DNA of 64,000 nucleotides, from assembly GCF_001552615.1 (NCBI RefSeq), contig NZ_BCRN01000004.1, positions 124,001-188,000 on the forward strand, read 5' to 3'. Source of the stretch: Millisia brevis NBRC 105863. Lineage in GTDB: Bacteria; Actinomycetota; Actinomycetes; Mycobacteriales; Mycobacteriaceae. Position numbers and translations under genes: made by a program. Below are positions 33,727 to 41,980 of the stretch, piece after piece (the stretch's first letter is position 1; every line of letters starts with the position of its first letter). Below the pieces are notes generated by a model, which saw only the letters and a program-made list of their open reading frames with translations, was not told the DNA's origin and did no database searches.

Positions 33727-34488
33727 ATGGTACAGGGAGTCGGTCCGTTGCCCAAGCACTCGACGATTCTGACGATCGTTGATCATCTGCACGCGTCCCG
33801 GCTTTCCACCTACGCGTCCTGCTGTCGGAACGACCCGTACGCCGTCCTCGAGTTGTACCGCTGGAATCTGGAGTTGTCGGCGGCTTTTCAATCGGTGCTT
33901 GCGATCACCGAGGTCATCCTGCGCAATGCGATCGACAGGCAACTGCGCATCTGGAATGCGGTGCAGCCGGTGCGAGGTGGGTCGGGTCTGCACAGCGCAG
34001 ATTGGTTGGTCGACCCGGCGACGCCCCTCAACAGCCTGACGCGAGGAGCCCGTCGCCGAGCCGCCGACAATGCCAGGGAAGCGGAAGCCGCGCGCGCGAA
34101 CGCGCACCCCCGGAAGGGTGCGCGGATCACCCACGATGATCTGGTCGCCCAGTTGACCTTCGGGGTATGGGCAAAGCTGCTGCCGACGCCGGATGTCGGG
34201 GACAGGAACTACACCGCCAGACGGATCCTGTGGGAACAAGCTGTTCGGCATGCTTTTCCGCACGCGCGCAATGATCCGGACGGGTGGATTGTGGCCGATC
34301 GTGCGAGGCGGCTGCACACGTTGCGCAACCGTGTCTCACACATGGAGCCGCTTCTCGACGTGCAGGCCATCCCGCGGCAGAGCGATGCGCTGCGACTGCT
34401 CGGCGCCATCGACCCGGCGGCCAGGGATTGGTGCGCAGGAATCAGCCGCATCCGCGCTGTCAACAGTCGTCGCCCCACGGTCTCCTGA
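33727..34488 (+). CDS. Abi_2/AbiF-like HEPN protein (abortive-infection type)
   Basis: A 253-residue protein. The N-terminal helices (ILTIVDHLHASRLSTY, then FQSVLAITEVILRNAIDRQL) and the C-terminal HEPN ribonuclease motif R-x4-H (LRNRVSHME, Arg200/His205) match the Abi_2 family. The motif is intact, so RNase activity is plausible. Starts at 33727 or 33688 are both possible; the latter lies at the foot of the second leader hairpin. The gene sits between dapD and dapE, adjacent in M. tuberculosis, with palindromic repeats on both sides, so it is probably an acquired defence or toxin cassette. Confidence 0.78.
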   Translation: MVQGVGPLPKHSTILTIVDHLHASRLSTYASCCRNDPYAVLELYRWNLELSAAFQSVLAITEVILRNAIDRQLRIWNAVQPVRGGSGLHSADWLVDPATPLNSLTRGARRRAADNAREAEAARANAHPRKGARITHDDLVAQLTFGVWAKLLPTPDVGDRNYTARRILWEQAVRHAFPHARNDPDGWIVADRARRLHTLRNRVSHMEPLLDVQAIPRQSDALRLLGAIDPAARDWCAGISRIRAVNSRRPTVS

Positions 34489-34529
34489 CCCGCCCACCCC
34501 GGCGCTCCGGCCCCGGACCCCGCCGTCCA

Positions 34530-34574
34530 AGTGACAGTTTCTGCGGTTGCGCCGTAGAAACTGTCACTTTCGTG
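34530..34574 (+). repeat. 45-bp palindromic repeat, copy 3
   Basis: AGTGACAGTTTCTGC / GTAGAAACTGTCACT stem (one G-T pair), same right end as copies 1 and 2. It ends 31 bp before dapE and 19 bp before that gene's -10 hexamer. Confidence 0.85.
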
Positions 34575-34605
34575 AGGGGGTGGGTTGGGTCGTAGGGTTG
34601 GCGGG

Positions 34606-35715
34606 GTGACTTCCGCCGCGCTCTCGCTGGACCTGCACGCCGACCCCATCGCGCTGACCGCCGCGCTGATCGACATCCCGAGCGTCTCGCACGACGAGGC
34701 GCTGTTGGCGGACGTGGTGGAGCGGGCGCTGCGGGAGCAGACGGCGGGGTTCGAGATCGTCCGGACCGGCAATAGCGTGCTCGCGCGCACCAACCGGGGG
34801 AAGCCGAGCCGGGTGATGCTCGCGGGCCATCTCGACACCGTGCCGATCGCGGACAACGTGCCCTCGCGGTTCGAGGCCGGTACCGCGGAGGGCGACGTGA
34901 TCCACGGCTGCGGCGCGGTCGACATGAAATCCGGCGACGCGGTGTTCCTGCACCTCGCGGCGACCCTCGCCGACCCGGCGCACGATCTGACCCTCGTCTT
35001 CTACGACTGCGAGGAGGTCGAATCCCGGTTCAACGGGCTCGGCCGCATCGAAACCGAGCTGCCCGACTGGCTGCACGCCGACGTCGCGATCCTGGGGGAG
35101 CCGACGGCGGGGATGATCGAGGCCGGCTGCCAGGGCACGCTGCGCGCCCGCTTCACCACCTCCGGAGTCCGCGCCCACTCGGCGCGATCATGGTTGGGCG
35201 ACAACGCGATCCACCACCTCGCCCCGGTGCTCGACCGGCTGGCCGCCTACCAGCCGCGGCAGTCCGTGATGATCGACGGCTGCGAGTACCGCGAGGGCCT
35301 GCAGGCGGTGGGCATCGCCGGCGGCGTCGCGGGCAATGTCGTGCCGGACGAGGCGCGCGTCGACGTCAATTTCCGCTTCGCCCCCGACCGCTCGGTCGAG
35401 CAGGCGATCGCCCACGTCCGGGAGATCTTCGACGGGGTTCCGGCACATATGGAGATCACCGACTCCGCAGCGGGCGCCCTGCCCGGTCTCGCCCAGCCGG
35501 CCGCGGCCGCGCTGGTCGCCGAGGCCGGCGGTCGCTTCCGCGCCAAGTACGGGTGGACCGACGTCTCGCGGTTCGCGGCGCTGGGCATCCCCGCGGTCAA
35601 CCTCGGCCCGGGCGACCCGAACCTCGCGCACAAGCGGGACGAGCGGGTGCCGACGGCGCAGATCACCGAGGTCACCGAAACCCTGCGCGGCTTCCTCGCC
35701 CGGTCGTTGACCTGA
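34606..35715 (+). CDS. dapE: Succinyl-diaminopimelate desuccinylase DapE
   Basis: A 369-residue M20 di-zinc peptidase-like enzyme releasing LL-diaminopimelate. Metal motifs [17 protein letters not shown] and DCEEVES are present; HKRDERVP near the C-terminus carries the last His ligand. GTG 34606 is chosen because TAGGGT lies 7 nt upstream (34593-34598, leaderless pattern), and the frame above it is only seven codons. Third dap gene of the window. Confidence 0.95.
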   Translation: MTSAALSLDLHADPIALTAALIDIPSVSHDEALLADVVERALREQTAGFEIVRTGNSVLARTNRGKPSRVMLAGHLDTVPIADNVPSRFEAGTAEGDVIHGCGAVDMKSGDAVFLHLAATLADPAHDLTLVFYDCEEVESRFNGLGRIETELPDWLHADVAILGEPTAGMIEAGCQGTLRARFTTSGVRAHSARSWLGDNAIHHLAPVLDRLAAYQPRQSVMIDGCEYREGLQAVGIAGGVAGNVVPDEARVDVNFRFAPDRSVEQAIAHVREIFDGVPAHMEITDSAAGALPGLAQPAAAALVAEAGGRFRAKYGWTDVSRFAALGIPAVNLGPGDPNLAHKRDERVPTAQITEVTETLRGFLARSLT

Positions 35716-35741
35716 CACCATCGGTGGTTAGCCTGACCGGC

Positions 35742-36494
35742 ATGGTGGATAGAGGTAGCGAATACCGCCGGCGCGGCCCGATCTTCGAGCGGGACACCAG
35801 CGGGACCACGACGCGATCGACGACCGACCAGCGTCTGCTCGACCGCCGCGGCCCCGGGGATTGGGTGCACAGCGACCCCTGGCGGGTCATGCGGATCCAG
35901 AGCGAATTTGTCGAGGGCTTCGGCGCGCTCGCCGAGGTTCCGCCCGCGGTCGCGATCTTCGGGTCGGCCCGCACCCCCGAGGACGACCCGTACTACGAGG
36001 CCGCTCGGGAGATCGCCGCGAAGTTCGCGGCCGCCGGATTGGCCGTCATCACCGGCGGCGGGCCGGGCATCATGGAGGCCGCCAATCGCGGAGCCATGGA
36101 TGCCGACGGCTATTCGATCGGGCTCGGCATCGAATTGCCGTTCGAGCAGAGCATGAACGCGTGGATCGACCTGGGCATCAATTTCCGCTACTTCTTCATT
36201 CGCAAGACGATGTTCGTGAAGTATTCGCAGGCTTTCGTCTGCATGCCCGGTGGCTACGGCACCCTGGACGAACTGTTCGAGGCGCTGACCCTCGTCCAGA
36301 CCAAGAAGATCACCCGGTTCCCGATCGTGTTGTACGGCAAGGATTTTTGGCAGCCGCTGCTGGACTGGATCTCCGGAACCCTGCTGGCCACCGGGAAGGT
36401 GTCGGCCAAGGATCTCGACCTGCTGCACCTGACCGACGATGTCGACGAGGTGGTGAGCATCGTCCTGGCCTCCCGGAACTCCTCCGATACGTAG
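35742..36494 (+). CDS. LOG-family protein (Rossmann nucleotide-binding, Rv1205-like)
   Basis: A 250-residue LOG/lysine-decarboxylase-like protein. It has the family motifs GGGPGIMEAANRGA and PGGYGTLDELFE; LOG enzymes release cytokinin bases from their ribosyl-monophosphates, and Rv1205 of M. tuberculosis makes cytokinins. An N-terminal tail of ~60 charged residues precedes the fold. TAGCCT lies 7 nt before the ATG (leaderless pattern). Same dapE-LOG-fadD6 order as M. tuberculosis. Confidence 0.9.
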   Translation: MVDRGSEYRRRGPIFERDTSGTTTRSTTDQRLLDRRGPGDWVHSDPWRVMRIQSEFVEGFGALAEVPPAVAIFGSARTPEDDPYYEAAREIAAKFAAAGLAVITGGGPGIMEAANRGAMDADGYSIGLGIELPFEQSMNAWIDLGINFRYFFIRKTMFVKYSQAFVCMPGGYGTLDELFEALTLVQTKKITRFPIVLYGKDFWQPLLDWISGTLLATGKVSAKDLDLLHLTDDVDEVVSIVLASRNSSDT

Positions 36495-36527
36495 GATGAC
36501 CCGGACGTTCCGACGAGGGGAGATTTC

Positions 36528-38303
36528 ATGACGAGTTCACCGCTTCGTTCCACGGTGTCCCTCTTCGAGATAATCCGGCATTTGCCCGGTTTTCTTTCCT
36601 CGCCCGGCCGATTTGTGCGCGTTCCCAATCTGCTGCGGCAGCCGACCTCGCGCGCGTCGATCGGGCTGCTCTTCGAGCAGACCGCGGCGCGCCGGCCGGA
36701 CGCGCTCTTCCTGTCCTTCGAGGACGAGCGCTTCACTTATCGGCAGGCGAACGAACGGGTCAACCGGTACGCGCACGCCCTGGCGAACCGGGGCGTGCGC
36801 AGCGGCGATGTCGTCGGCATCCTCGGCATGAACGAGCCGGACACCCTCTTCGTCGCGTTGGCCGCCGTCAAGCTCGGGGCGGTCGCCGGCATGCTCAACC
36901 ATCACCAGCGCGGCGCCGTGCTCGACCACAGCATCGCGCTGCTCGACGCGCGGGTGCTGGTCGCGGGCAACGGCACCGACGAGGCGCTCGAATCGCTCGA
37001 CGAGGCCCTGCCGGAAGGGGTCATCCTGCATCTCGATCGGTTGCAGGAGTTGGCGGAGCACGCCGCGACCGACAACCCCGCCTCCACCCGTCGGGTGCGC
37101 GCCGGGCAGACCGCGTTCTACATCTTCACCTCCGGCACCACCGGGTTGCCCAAGGCGAGCTCGATGAGCCATTTGCGGTGGCTCAAGGGCATGGTCGGCT
37201 TCGGCATCTTCGGCCTGCGGATGACCGCGGACGACACCCTGTACTGCTGTCTGCCGCTCTATCACAACAACGCGTTGACGGTGGCGCTGTCGTCGGTGAT
37301 CGGTTCGGGTGGCTCGCTCGCCCTGTCCCGGGGGTTCTCGGCGAGCCACTTCTGGGACGAGGTCCGCGCCCACCGCGCGACGATCTTCATCTACATCGGC
37401 GAGCTGTGCCGCTACCTGCTCAACCGGCCGGCCGCCCCGAACGATCGGGACCACAGCGTGCGGGTCGCGATCGGCAACGGCATGCGCCCGGAGATGTGGG
37501 CCGACTTCACCGGCCGCTTCCGGGTCGACCGGGTGGTCGAGTTCTACGGCGCGAGCGAATGCAATATCGCCTTCATCAACATGTTCGACGTCGACCGCTC
37601 CGCCGGGTTCTGCCCGTACCGGTTCGCCGTGGTCGCCTACGACGAGGACACCGGCAGGCCGATCCGCGGGGAGGACGGGCATATGCGCCGCGTCCGCACC
37701 GGTGAGGTGGGCCTGCTGCTGGCCAAGATCAACCGGTTCGCCCCCTACGACGGCTATACCGACGACGCCGCCAGCGAGAAGAAGGTCTACGTCGACGTCT
37801 TCGGCTCGGACGATCGCTGGTTCGACTCCGGTGACCTGGTGCGGCGGCTCGGCATGCGGCACGTCGCCTTCGTCGACCGGCTGGGCGATACCTACCGGTG
37901 GAAGGGCGAGAACGTCGCGACCACCGAGGTCGAGGGTGCGATCACCGAGGACCCGCGGGTCTCCGAAGCGGTGGTCGTCGGCGTCCCGGTGCCCGATACC
38001 GACGGCAAGGCCGGCATGGCGGTGATCACGCTGCGCGAGGGGGAGCGGTTCGACGGCACCGCCCTGGCGGACGGCGTCTACCAACGCCTGCCCGGCTACG
38101 CGCTGCCGTTGTTCCTGCGGGTGGTCGACAGCCTCGACCACACCAGTACCTTCAAGAACAAGAAGGTCGAACTGCGGTCCCAGGGATATCGGACCGATGC
38201 GCCGGGTGAGCTCTACGTGCTCGACGGGCGGGAGAAGGGCTACGTGGCGTTCCATCCCGACTATCCGGCGGGCGTGGCCGCAGGCCGGTTCCCGAGCGCG
38301 TGA
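36528..38303 (+). CDS. fadD6: Long/very-long-chain acyl-CoA synthetase FadD6
   Basis: A 591-residue ANL-family ligase of the FATP/very-long-chain type. P-loop YIFTSGTTGLPKASSMSH at about 200, YGASECN at about 343, GDLVRRLGMRHVAFVDRLGDT hinge, and the FATP signature RWKGENVATTEVE. It activates fatty acids, possibly during uptake. The first 40 residues are hydrophobic/amphipathic and may associate with the membrane. GAGGGGAG precedes the ATG. The stop overlaps folP2 by 4 nt. Confidence 0.92.
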   Translation: MTSSPLRSTVSLFEIIRHLPGFLSSPGRFVRVPNLLRQPTSRASIGLLFEQTAARRPDALFLSFEDERFTYRQANERVNRYAHALANRGVRSGDVVGILGMNEPDTLFVALAAVKLGAVAGMLNHHQRGAVLDHSIALLDARVLVAGNGTDEALESLDEALPEGVILHLDRLQELAEHAATDNPASTRRVRAGQTAFYIFTSGTTGLPKASSMSHLRWLKGMVGFGIFGLRMTADDTLYCCLPLYHNNALTVALSSVIGSGGSLALSRGFSASHFWDEVRAHRATIFIYIGELCRYLLNRPAAPNDRDHSVRVAIGNGMRPEMWADFTGRFRVDRVVEFYGASECNIAFINMFDVDRSAGFCPYRFAVVAYDEDTGRPIRGEDGHMRRVRTGEVGLLLAKINRFAPYDGYTDDAASEKKVYVDVFGSDDRWFDSGDLVRRLGMRHVAFVDRLGDTYRWKGENVATTEVEGAITEDPRVSEAVVVGVPVPDTDGKAGMAVITLREGERFDGTALADGVYQRLPGYALPLFLRVVDSLDHTSTFKNKKVELRSQGYRTDAPGELYVLDGREKGYVAFHPDYPAGVAAGRFPSA

Positions 38304-39187
38304 CCGACCCCGGGCCCGTCTCGCCGAACCCGACCCTGTGCGGGCGATCGGTGCGCACCGACCGCGCGCTGATCATGGCGATCGTCAATCGCACACCCGA
38401 TTCCTTCTACGACCGCGGCGCCACCTTCTCCGATCACGCGGCCCTCGCCCGGGTCGACGCCGCCGTCGCCGAGGGGGCGGACCTGATCGATGTCGGCGGG
38501 GTCAAGGCCGGGCCGGGCGCCGGGGTGGACGTCCCGGAGGAGCTGCGCCGGGTGGTGCCGTTCATCGCGGAGATCCGCGAGCGGCATCCGGGGGTACTGA
38601 TCAGTGTCGACACGTGGCGCACCGAGGTCGCCGAGCAGGCCTGCGCGGCGGGCGCCGATCTGATCAACGACACGTGGGCGGGGGCGGACCCGGGACTGGT
38701 CGATGTGGCCGCCCGGCGGGGTGTCGGATTGGTCTGTTCGCACACCGGTCCGAACGCTCCGCGGACCCGTCCACATCGCGTGCGGTACGCCGATGTGGTC
38801 GAGGAAGTTGTCGCGGAACTGACCGCAGCAGCAGACCGAGCGGTCGCACGGGGTGTGAGAAGCGATGGAATCGTAATCGATCCGACGCACGATTTTGGCA
38901 AGAACACGCATCACGGCCTTGCCTTGTTGCGGCGCGTGGACCTTCTTGTAAACACCGGATGGCCTGTCCTGATGGCACTGAGCAACAAGGATTTCATCGG
39001 GGAGACTCTGGATGTAGGCATCAACGACCGGATGGAGGGCACCATGGCCGCTACCGCATTGGCCGCAGGTCGGGGGGCACGGATATTCCGTGTGCACGAC
39101 GTGAGCGCCACTCGACGTGTTCTGGAAATGGTTGCTGCGATCGAGGGCACGGCGCGCCCGGCGCGCACCGTGCGGGGGCTCGCATGA
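38300..39187 (+). CDS. folP2: Dihydropteroate synthase-like protein FolP2
   Basis: A 295-residue (beta/alpha)8 pterin-binding-domain protein. MAIVNRTPDSFYDRG and DVGGVKAGPGAGVDV replace the exact DHPS motifs (MGVVNVTPDSFSDGG, DIGGESTRPGA), as in the mycobacterial FolP2/Rv1207 group that lacks clear DHPS activity. Genetic linkage with gpgS is conserved, so a role near glucosylglycerate metabolism is possible. Codon usage changes midway: about 38800-39120 has many A/T third bases (GAA-GTT, AGA, GGA, CTT-GTA), unlike both flanks. GTG overlaps fadD6; the stop overlaps gpgS. Confidence 0.85.
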   Translation: MTDPGPVSPNPTLCGRSVRTDRALIMAIVNRTPDSFYDRGATFSDHAALARVDAAVAEGADLIDVGGVKAGPGAGVDVPEELRRVVPFIAEIRERHPGVLISVDTWRTEVAEQACAAGADLINDTWAGADPGLVDVAARRGVGLVCSHTGPNAPRTRPHRVRYADVVEEVVAELTAAADRAVARGVRSDGIVIDPTHDFGKNTHHGLALLRRVDLLVNTGWPVLMALSNKDFIGETLDVGINDRMEGTMAATALAAGRGARIFRVHDVSATRRVLEMVAAIEGTARPARTVRGLA

Positions 39188-40149
39188 CCGCGGCCGATCC
39201 GATCGGTTGGGGATCGGTGACCGGGTCCGCGATTCGGCCGCCGGCCGACATGGTGGGAGGCGTGTACACCAAGGAGCGCCCCGACTGGACCATCGAGGAA
39301 CTGATCGAGGCCAAGCAGGGACGCACCATCTCGGTGGCCCTGCCCGCCCTCGACGAGGAGAAGTCGGTGGCCGGGGTGCTCGACACCATCCGGCCGTTGG
39401 TCGGAAGCCTCGTCGACGAGCTGATCGTGCTGGATTCCGGTTCGACCGATGCGACCGCCGAGGTCGCGACCGCGGCCGGGGCAACGGTTGTCTCCCGCGA
39501 GGAGGCGATCCCCGGGCTGCCGCCGGTACCCGGCAAGGGTGAGGCGCTGTGGCGGGCCGTCGCCGCGACCAGTGGCGATCTGATCGTCTTCATCGATTCG
39601 GACCTGATCGACCCCAGCCCGATGTTCGTCCCGAATCTGCTCGGCCCGCTGTTGACGATCGACGGCATCCATCTGGTCAAGGGGTACTACCGTCGGCCGA
39701 TGGCCGCCGGTGAGGCTCACACCGGTGGTCGGGTGACCGAGCTGGCCGCGCGGCCGTTGCTGGCCGCGCTGCGTCCGGAGCTCACCTCGGTGATCCAGCC
39801 GCTGGGTGGCGAGTACGCCGGCACCCGGGAACTGCTGACCTCGGTGCCCTTCGCGCCGGGGTACGGCGTGGAGATCGGACTGCTGATCGACACCTACGAG
39901 CAGTTCGGGATCGATGCGATCGGTCAGGTGAATCTGGGGGTGCGCAAGCACCGCAACCGCCCGCTCAACGAGTTGGGCGCGATGAGCCGCCAGGTCGTCG
40001 GCACCCTGCTGTCGCGATGTGGCATCGACGATTCCGGAGCCGGTCTGGTGCAATTCCTGCCGGACGGTGACGGCTTCTCCCCGAAGGTGACCGAGGTCAG
40101 CCTCCTCGATCGCCCCGCGCTCGGCCGGGGACCGCACCCGGTCGACTGA
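39184..40149 (+). CDS. gpgS: Glucosyl-3-phosphoglycerate synthase GpgS
   Basis: A 321-residue GT81 retaining glycosyltransferase making glucosyl-3-phosphoglycerate, first step to methylglucose lipopolysaccharides that regulate fatty-acid synthesis. ALPALDEEKSVAGVLDTI and VLDSGSTDAT bind the nucleotide; FIDSDLIDPSP has the metal-binding DxD. PGYGVEIGLLID near residue 225 is typical of the family. ATG overlaps the folP2 stop by 4 nt. Matches Rv1208. Confidence 0.95.
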   Translation: MTAADPIGWGSVTGSAIRPPADMVGGVYTKERPDWTIEELIEAKQGRTISVALPALDEEKSVAGVLDTIRPLVGSLVDELIVLDSGSTDATAEVATAAGATVVSREEAIPGLPPVPGKGEALWRAVAATSGDLIVFIDSDLIDPSPMFVPNLLGPLLTIDGIHLVKGYYRRPMAAGEAHTGGRVTELAARPLLAALRPELTSVIQPLGGEYAGTRELLTSVPFAPGYGVEIGLLIDTYEQFGIDAIGQVNLGVRKHRNRPLNELGAMSRQVVGTLLSRCGIDDSGAGLVQFLPDGDGFSPKVTEVSLLDRPALGRGPHPVD

Positions 40150-40200
40150 TTTCGTCCGCCTCCCGGTCGAGCGATCGGGCCGGACGGACCCTCTCCACAC

Positions 40201-40239
40201 GTGCCCATGCCCCCGATGGCACCATCGGGGCATGGGCAC
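40201..40239 (+). terminator. Long hairpin overlapping the DivIVA-like start codon
   Basis: GTGCCCATGCCCCCGATGG (40201-40219) pairs with CCATCGGGGCATGGGCAC (40222-40239) with a single bulge. The ATG of the next gene (40232) lies inside the 3' arm. It could terminate gpgS transcription, block initiation of the next gene, or both. Confidence 0.6.
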
Positions 40240-40723
40240 GCTGTTCCTCTACGTCGTCGGCATCTCCGTGGTCGGCGGATTGCTGTTCATCGTGGCGTCC
40301 GCATTGTTCGGCCGTTCCGAGGAGCTCGAGCCGTTGCCTCAGGGCGTATCGCCCACCGTGTTGCCGGCGGTCGACGTCCGCGGTGACGACGTGCGGGCGC
40401 TGCGCTTTCGCCTGCGGGTGCGCGGCTACGACCAGCGCGACGTCGACTGGACCCTGGCTCGCCTGGCCGACCGTATCGACGAACTGAACGCCCGCATCGA
40501 CGCGATCGAGTCCGACGACTCGCAGCCGCCCGTCGCGGCGTCCGCCCGTCCGACGGGGGAGGTGCGCTCGGTCGGTGCGGTCGAACGGGTGACCCGGCCC
40601 GGGGCCGCCGGCGCGCCGACCGCCGTGCGTATGAGCCCCTCCTCCGATGCCGCGGATTCCGCCGATGCGGACCCGGTCGCCACCGGAAAGCCGCAGCCCG
40701 GCGACGGGGAACCGCACAGCTGA
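40232..40723 (+). CDS. Membrane-anchored DivIVA-domain protein (Rv1209-like)
   Basis: A 163-residue protein. One N-terminal membrane helix (about 3-24, YVVGISVVGGLLFIVASALF), then a short DivIVA-type segment VRALRFRLRVRGYDQRDVDW and coiled coil to about 90, and a disordered Ala/Pro/Ser tail. Such proteins are thought to sit at curved membrane or cell poles; function unproven. Start position matches the M. tuberculosis homologue even though the ATG lies in a hairpin. Confidence 0.85.
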   Translation: MGTLFLYVVGISVVGGLLFIVASALFGRSEELEPLPQGVSPTVLPAVDVRGDDVRALRFRLRVRGYDQRDVDWTLARLADRIDELNARIDAIESDDSQPPVAASARPTGEVRSVGAVERVTRPGAAGAPTAVRMSPSSDAADSADADPVATGKPQPGDGEPHS

Positions 40724-40832
40724 CGACTCGCCCATCGGGGTGGCCGATTCCGTGCCGTGATCGGGATAGGGAAGAATAGCTCTGTACGTAGACGATGCGC
40801 AGCAGGTCGGCGCAGATCTGGAGGAGTACGCG

Positions 40833-41000
40833 ATGGCGGCCATGAAGCCTCGGACCGGCGACGGCCCTCTCGAAGCAACAAAGGAGGGGCGGGGGATCGT
40901 CATGCGTGTGCCGCTCGAGGGTGGGGGTCGATTGGTGGTCGAGCTGACACCGGACGAAGCGGCTGCTCTCGGTGACGAACTCAAGGGAGTCACCGGCTGA
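40833..41000 (+). CDS. DUF3117 small protein (Rv1211-like)
   Basis: A 55-residue protein starting MAAMKPRTGDGPLEATKEGR, highly conserved in mycobacteria and relatives as DUF3117. It is compact, without cysteine or membrane segment; function unknown. GGAGGAG lies 8 nt before the ATG. Conserved position between gpgS/Rv1209 and glgM/glgC. Confidence 0.92.
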   Translation: MAAMKPRTGDGPLEATKEGRGIVMRVPLEGGGRLVVELTPDEAAALGDELKGVTG

Positions 41001-41040
41001 CTCGCGTACGGGTTGTGAACGCCCGCACCGTATTTCGACG

Positions 41041-41901
41041 GTGACGGGGCGTGAAATCCGCGCCGACTCCGCGATCGGATCGGTTCTTTCCCTGCTGACC
41101 TGCCCGCATTGTTCGGCGGGCCTGGCGGTCGACGGCGCGGAGATCTGCTGCCCGAACGGGCATCGATTCGATCCGGCGCGTCAGGGGTATCTCAATCTGT
41201 CCCGTCGCGCCCTGAACGGCGATTCGGCCGATATGGTTTCGGCCCGGGTCGACTTTCTCGAGACCGATAGTTACGACCCCTTGCGGTCGGCGCTGGTCGA
41301 CGCGTCGATCTCGTCCGCGTCGTCTCCGGCGGCGATCGTCGATATCGGTGTGGGTACCGGTTACTACCTGTCGGCGCTGCTGGACGCCGCCCCCACCGCC
41401 GTCGGCGTGGGGATCGATGCGTCGAAGGCGGCGGCCCGGCGCGCGGCCCGCGCGCATCCCCGAGCCGGGGTGGTCGTCGCCGACGCGTGGCAGCGATTGC
41501 CGGTGGCCGACGCCGCCGCATCCCTGGTGACCTCGGTGTTCTCCCCGCGCAATCCCGCGGAGTTTCGCCGGATCATCGCCGACGACGGTCTGCTGGTCGT
41601 GGTGATCCCGACCGACCGCCACCTCGCCGAACTGGTCGAGCGGCTCGCGCTGCTGCAGGTCGACCGGGAGAAGACGCGCCGGCTCGCCGACGGCATGGCC
41701 GGGTACTTCGATCCGATCGACACGATCCCGGTCGACTACACCGTCGCGCTCGATCACGCCGCGGTGCGCGCTCTGGTTCGCATGGGTCCGTCGGCGCGAC
41801 ACATCACCCCCGACCGGCTGGGCGAGGCGGTCGCCGCCCTGCCCGAGCCGTTCGAGGTGACGGTCTCCACATCGGTCACCCGCTGGCGGCCCCACCCGTA
41901 G
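41041..41901 (+). CDS. RlmA/TlrB-type 23S rRNA (guanine-N1) methyltransferase
   Basis: A 286-residue SAM methyltransferase. N-terminal zinc ribbon Cys21-x2-Cys24 ... Cys37-x3-His41 (TCPHCSAGL, CCPNGHRFD) followed by RQGYLNLS, both diagnostic of the RlmA group that methylates G745/G748 in helix 35. SAM motif VDIGVGTGYYLSAL at about 100 and SVFSPRNPAEF as the motif IV equivalent. Housekeeping or macrolide/tylosin-tolerance roles cannot be told apart. GTG 41041 chosen just before the conserved start; an upstream frame to 40972 overlaps DUF3117. Confidence 0.85.
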   Translation: MTGREIRADSAIGSVLSLLTCPHCSAGLAVDGAEICCPNGHRFDPARQGYLNLSRRALNGDSADMVSARVDFLETDSYDPLRSALVDASISSASSPAAIVDIGVGTGYYLSALLDAAPTAVGVGIDASKAAARRAARAHPRAGVVVADAWQRLPVADAAASLVTSVFSPRNPAEFRRIIADDGLLVVVIPTDRHLAELVERLALLQVDREKTRRLADGMAGYFDPIDTIPVDYTVALDHAAVRALVRMGPSARHITPDRLGEAVAALPEPFEVTVSTSVTRWRPHP

Positions 41902-41931
41902 GGCTCCGGCTCGTGGGGCTCCGGTCCGTGA

Positions 41932-41971
41932 GGCTGGGGCCGGACCGGTCCCGGCCGGTGCGGCCCCAGCC
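41932..41971. terminator. Bidirectional hairpin between convergent genes
   Basis: Perfect 11-bp stem GGCTGGGGCCG / CGGCCCCAGCC between the methyltransferase and glgM stops, with a GC-rich inner loop. Confidence 0.65.
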
Positions 41972-41980
41972 CGGATCGCG

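Noticed and set aside
28137-34600. Insertion sequence or phage remnant explaining the accessory genes
   Set aside because: I looked for transposase, integrase or terminal repeats and found only the small palindromic elements; no tRNA attachment site is visible.
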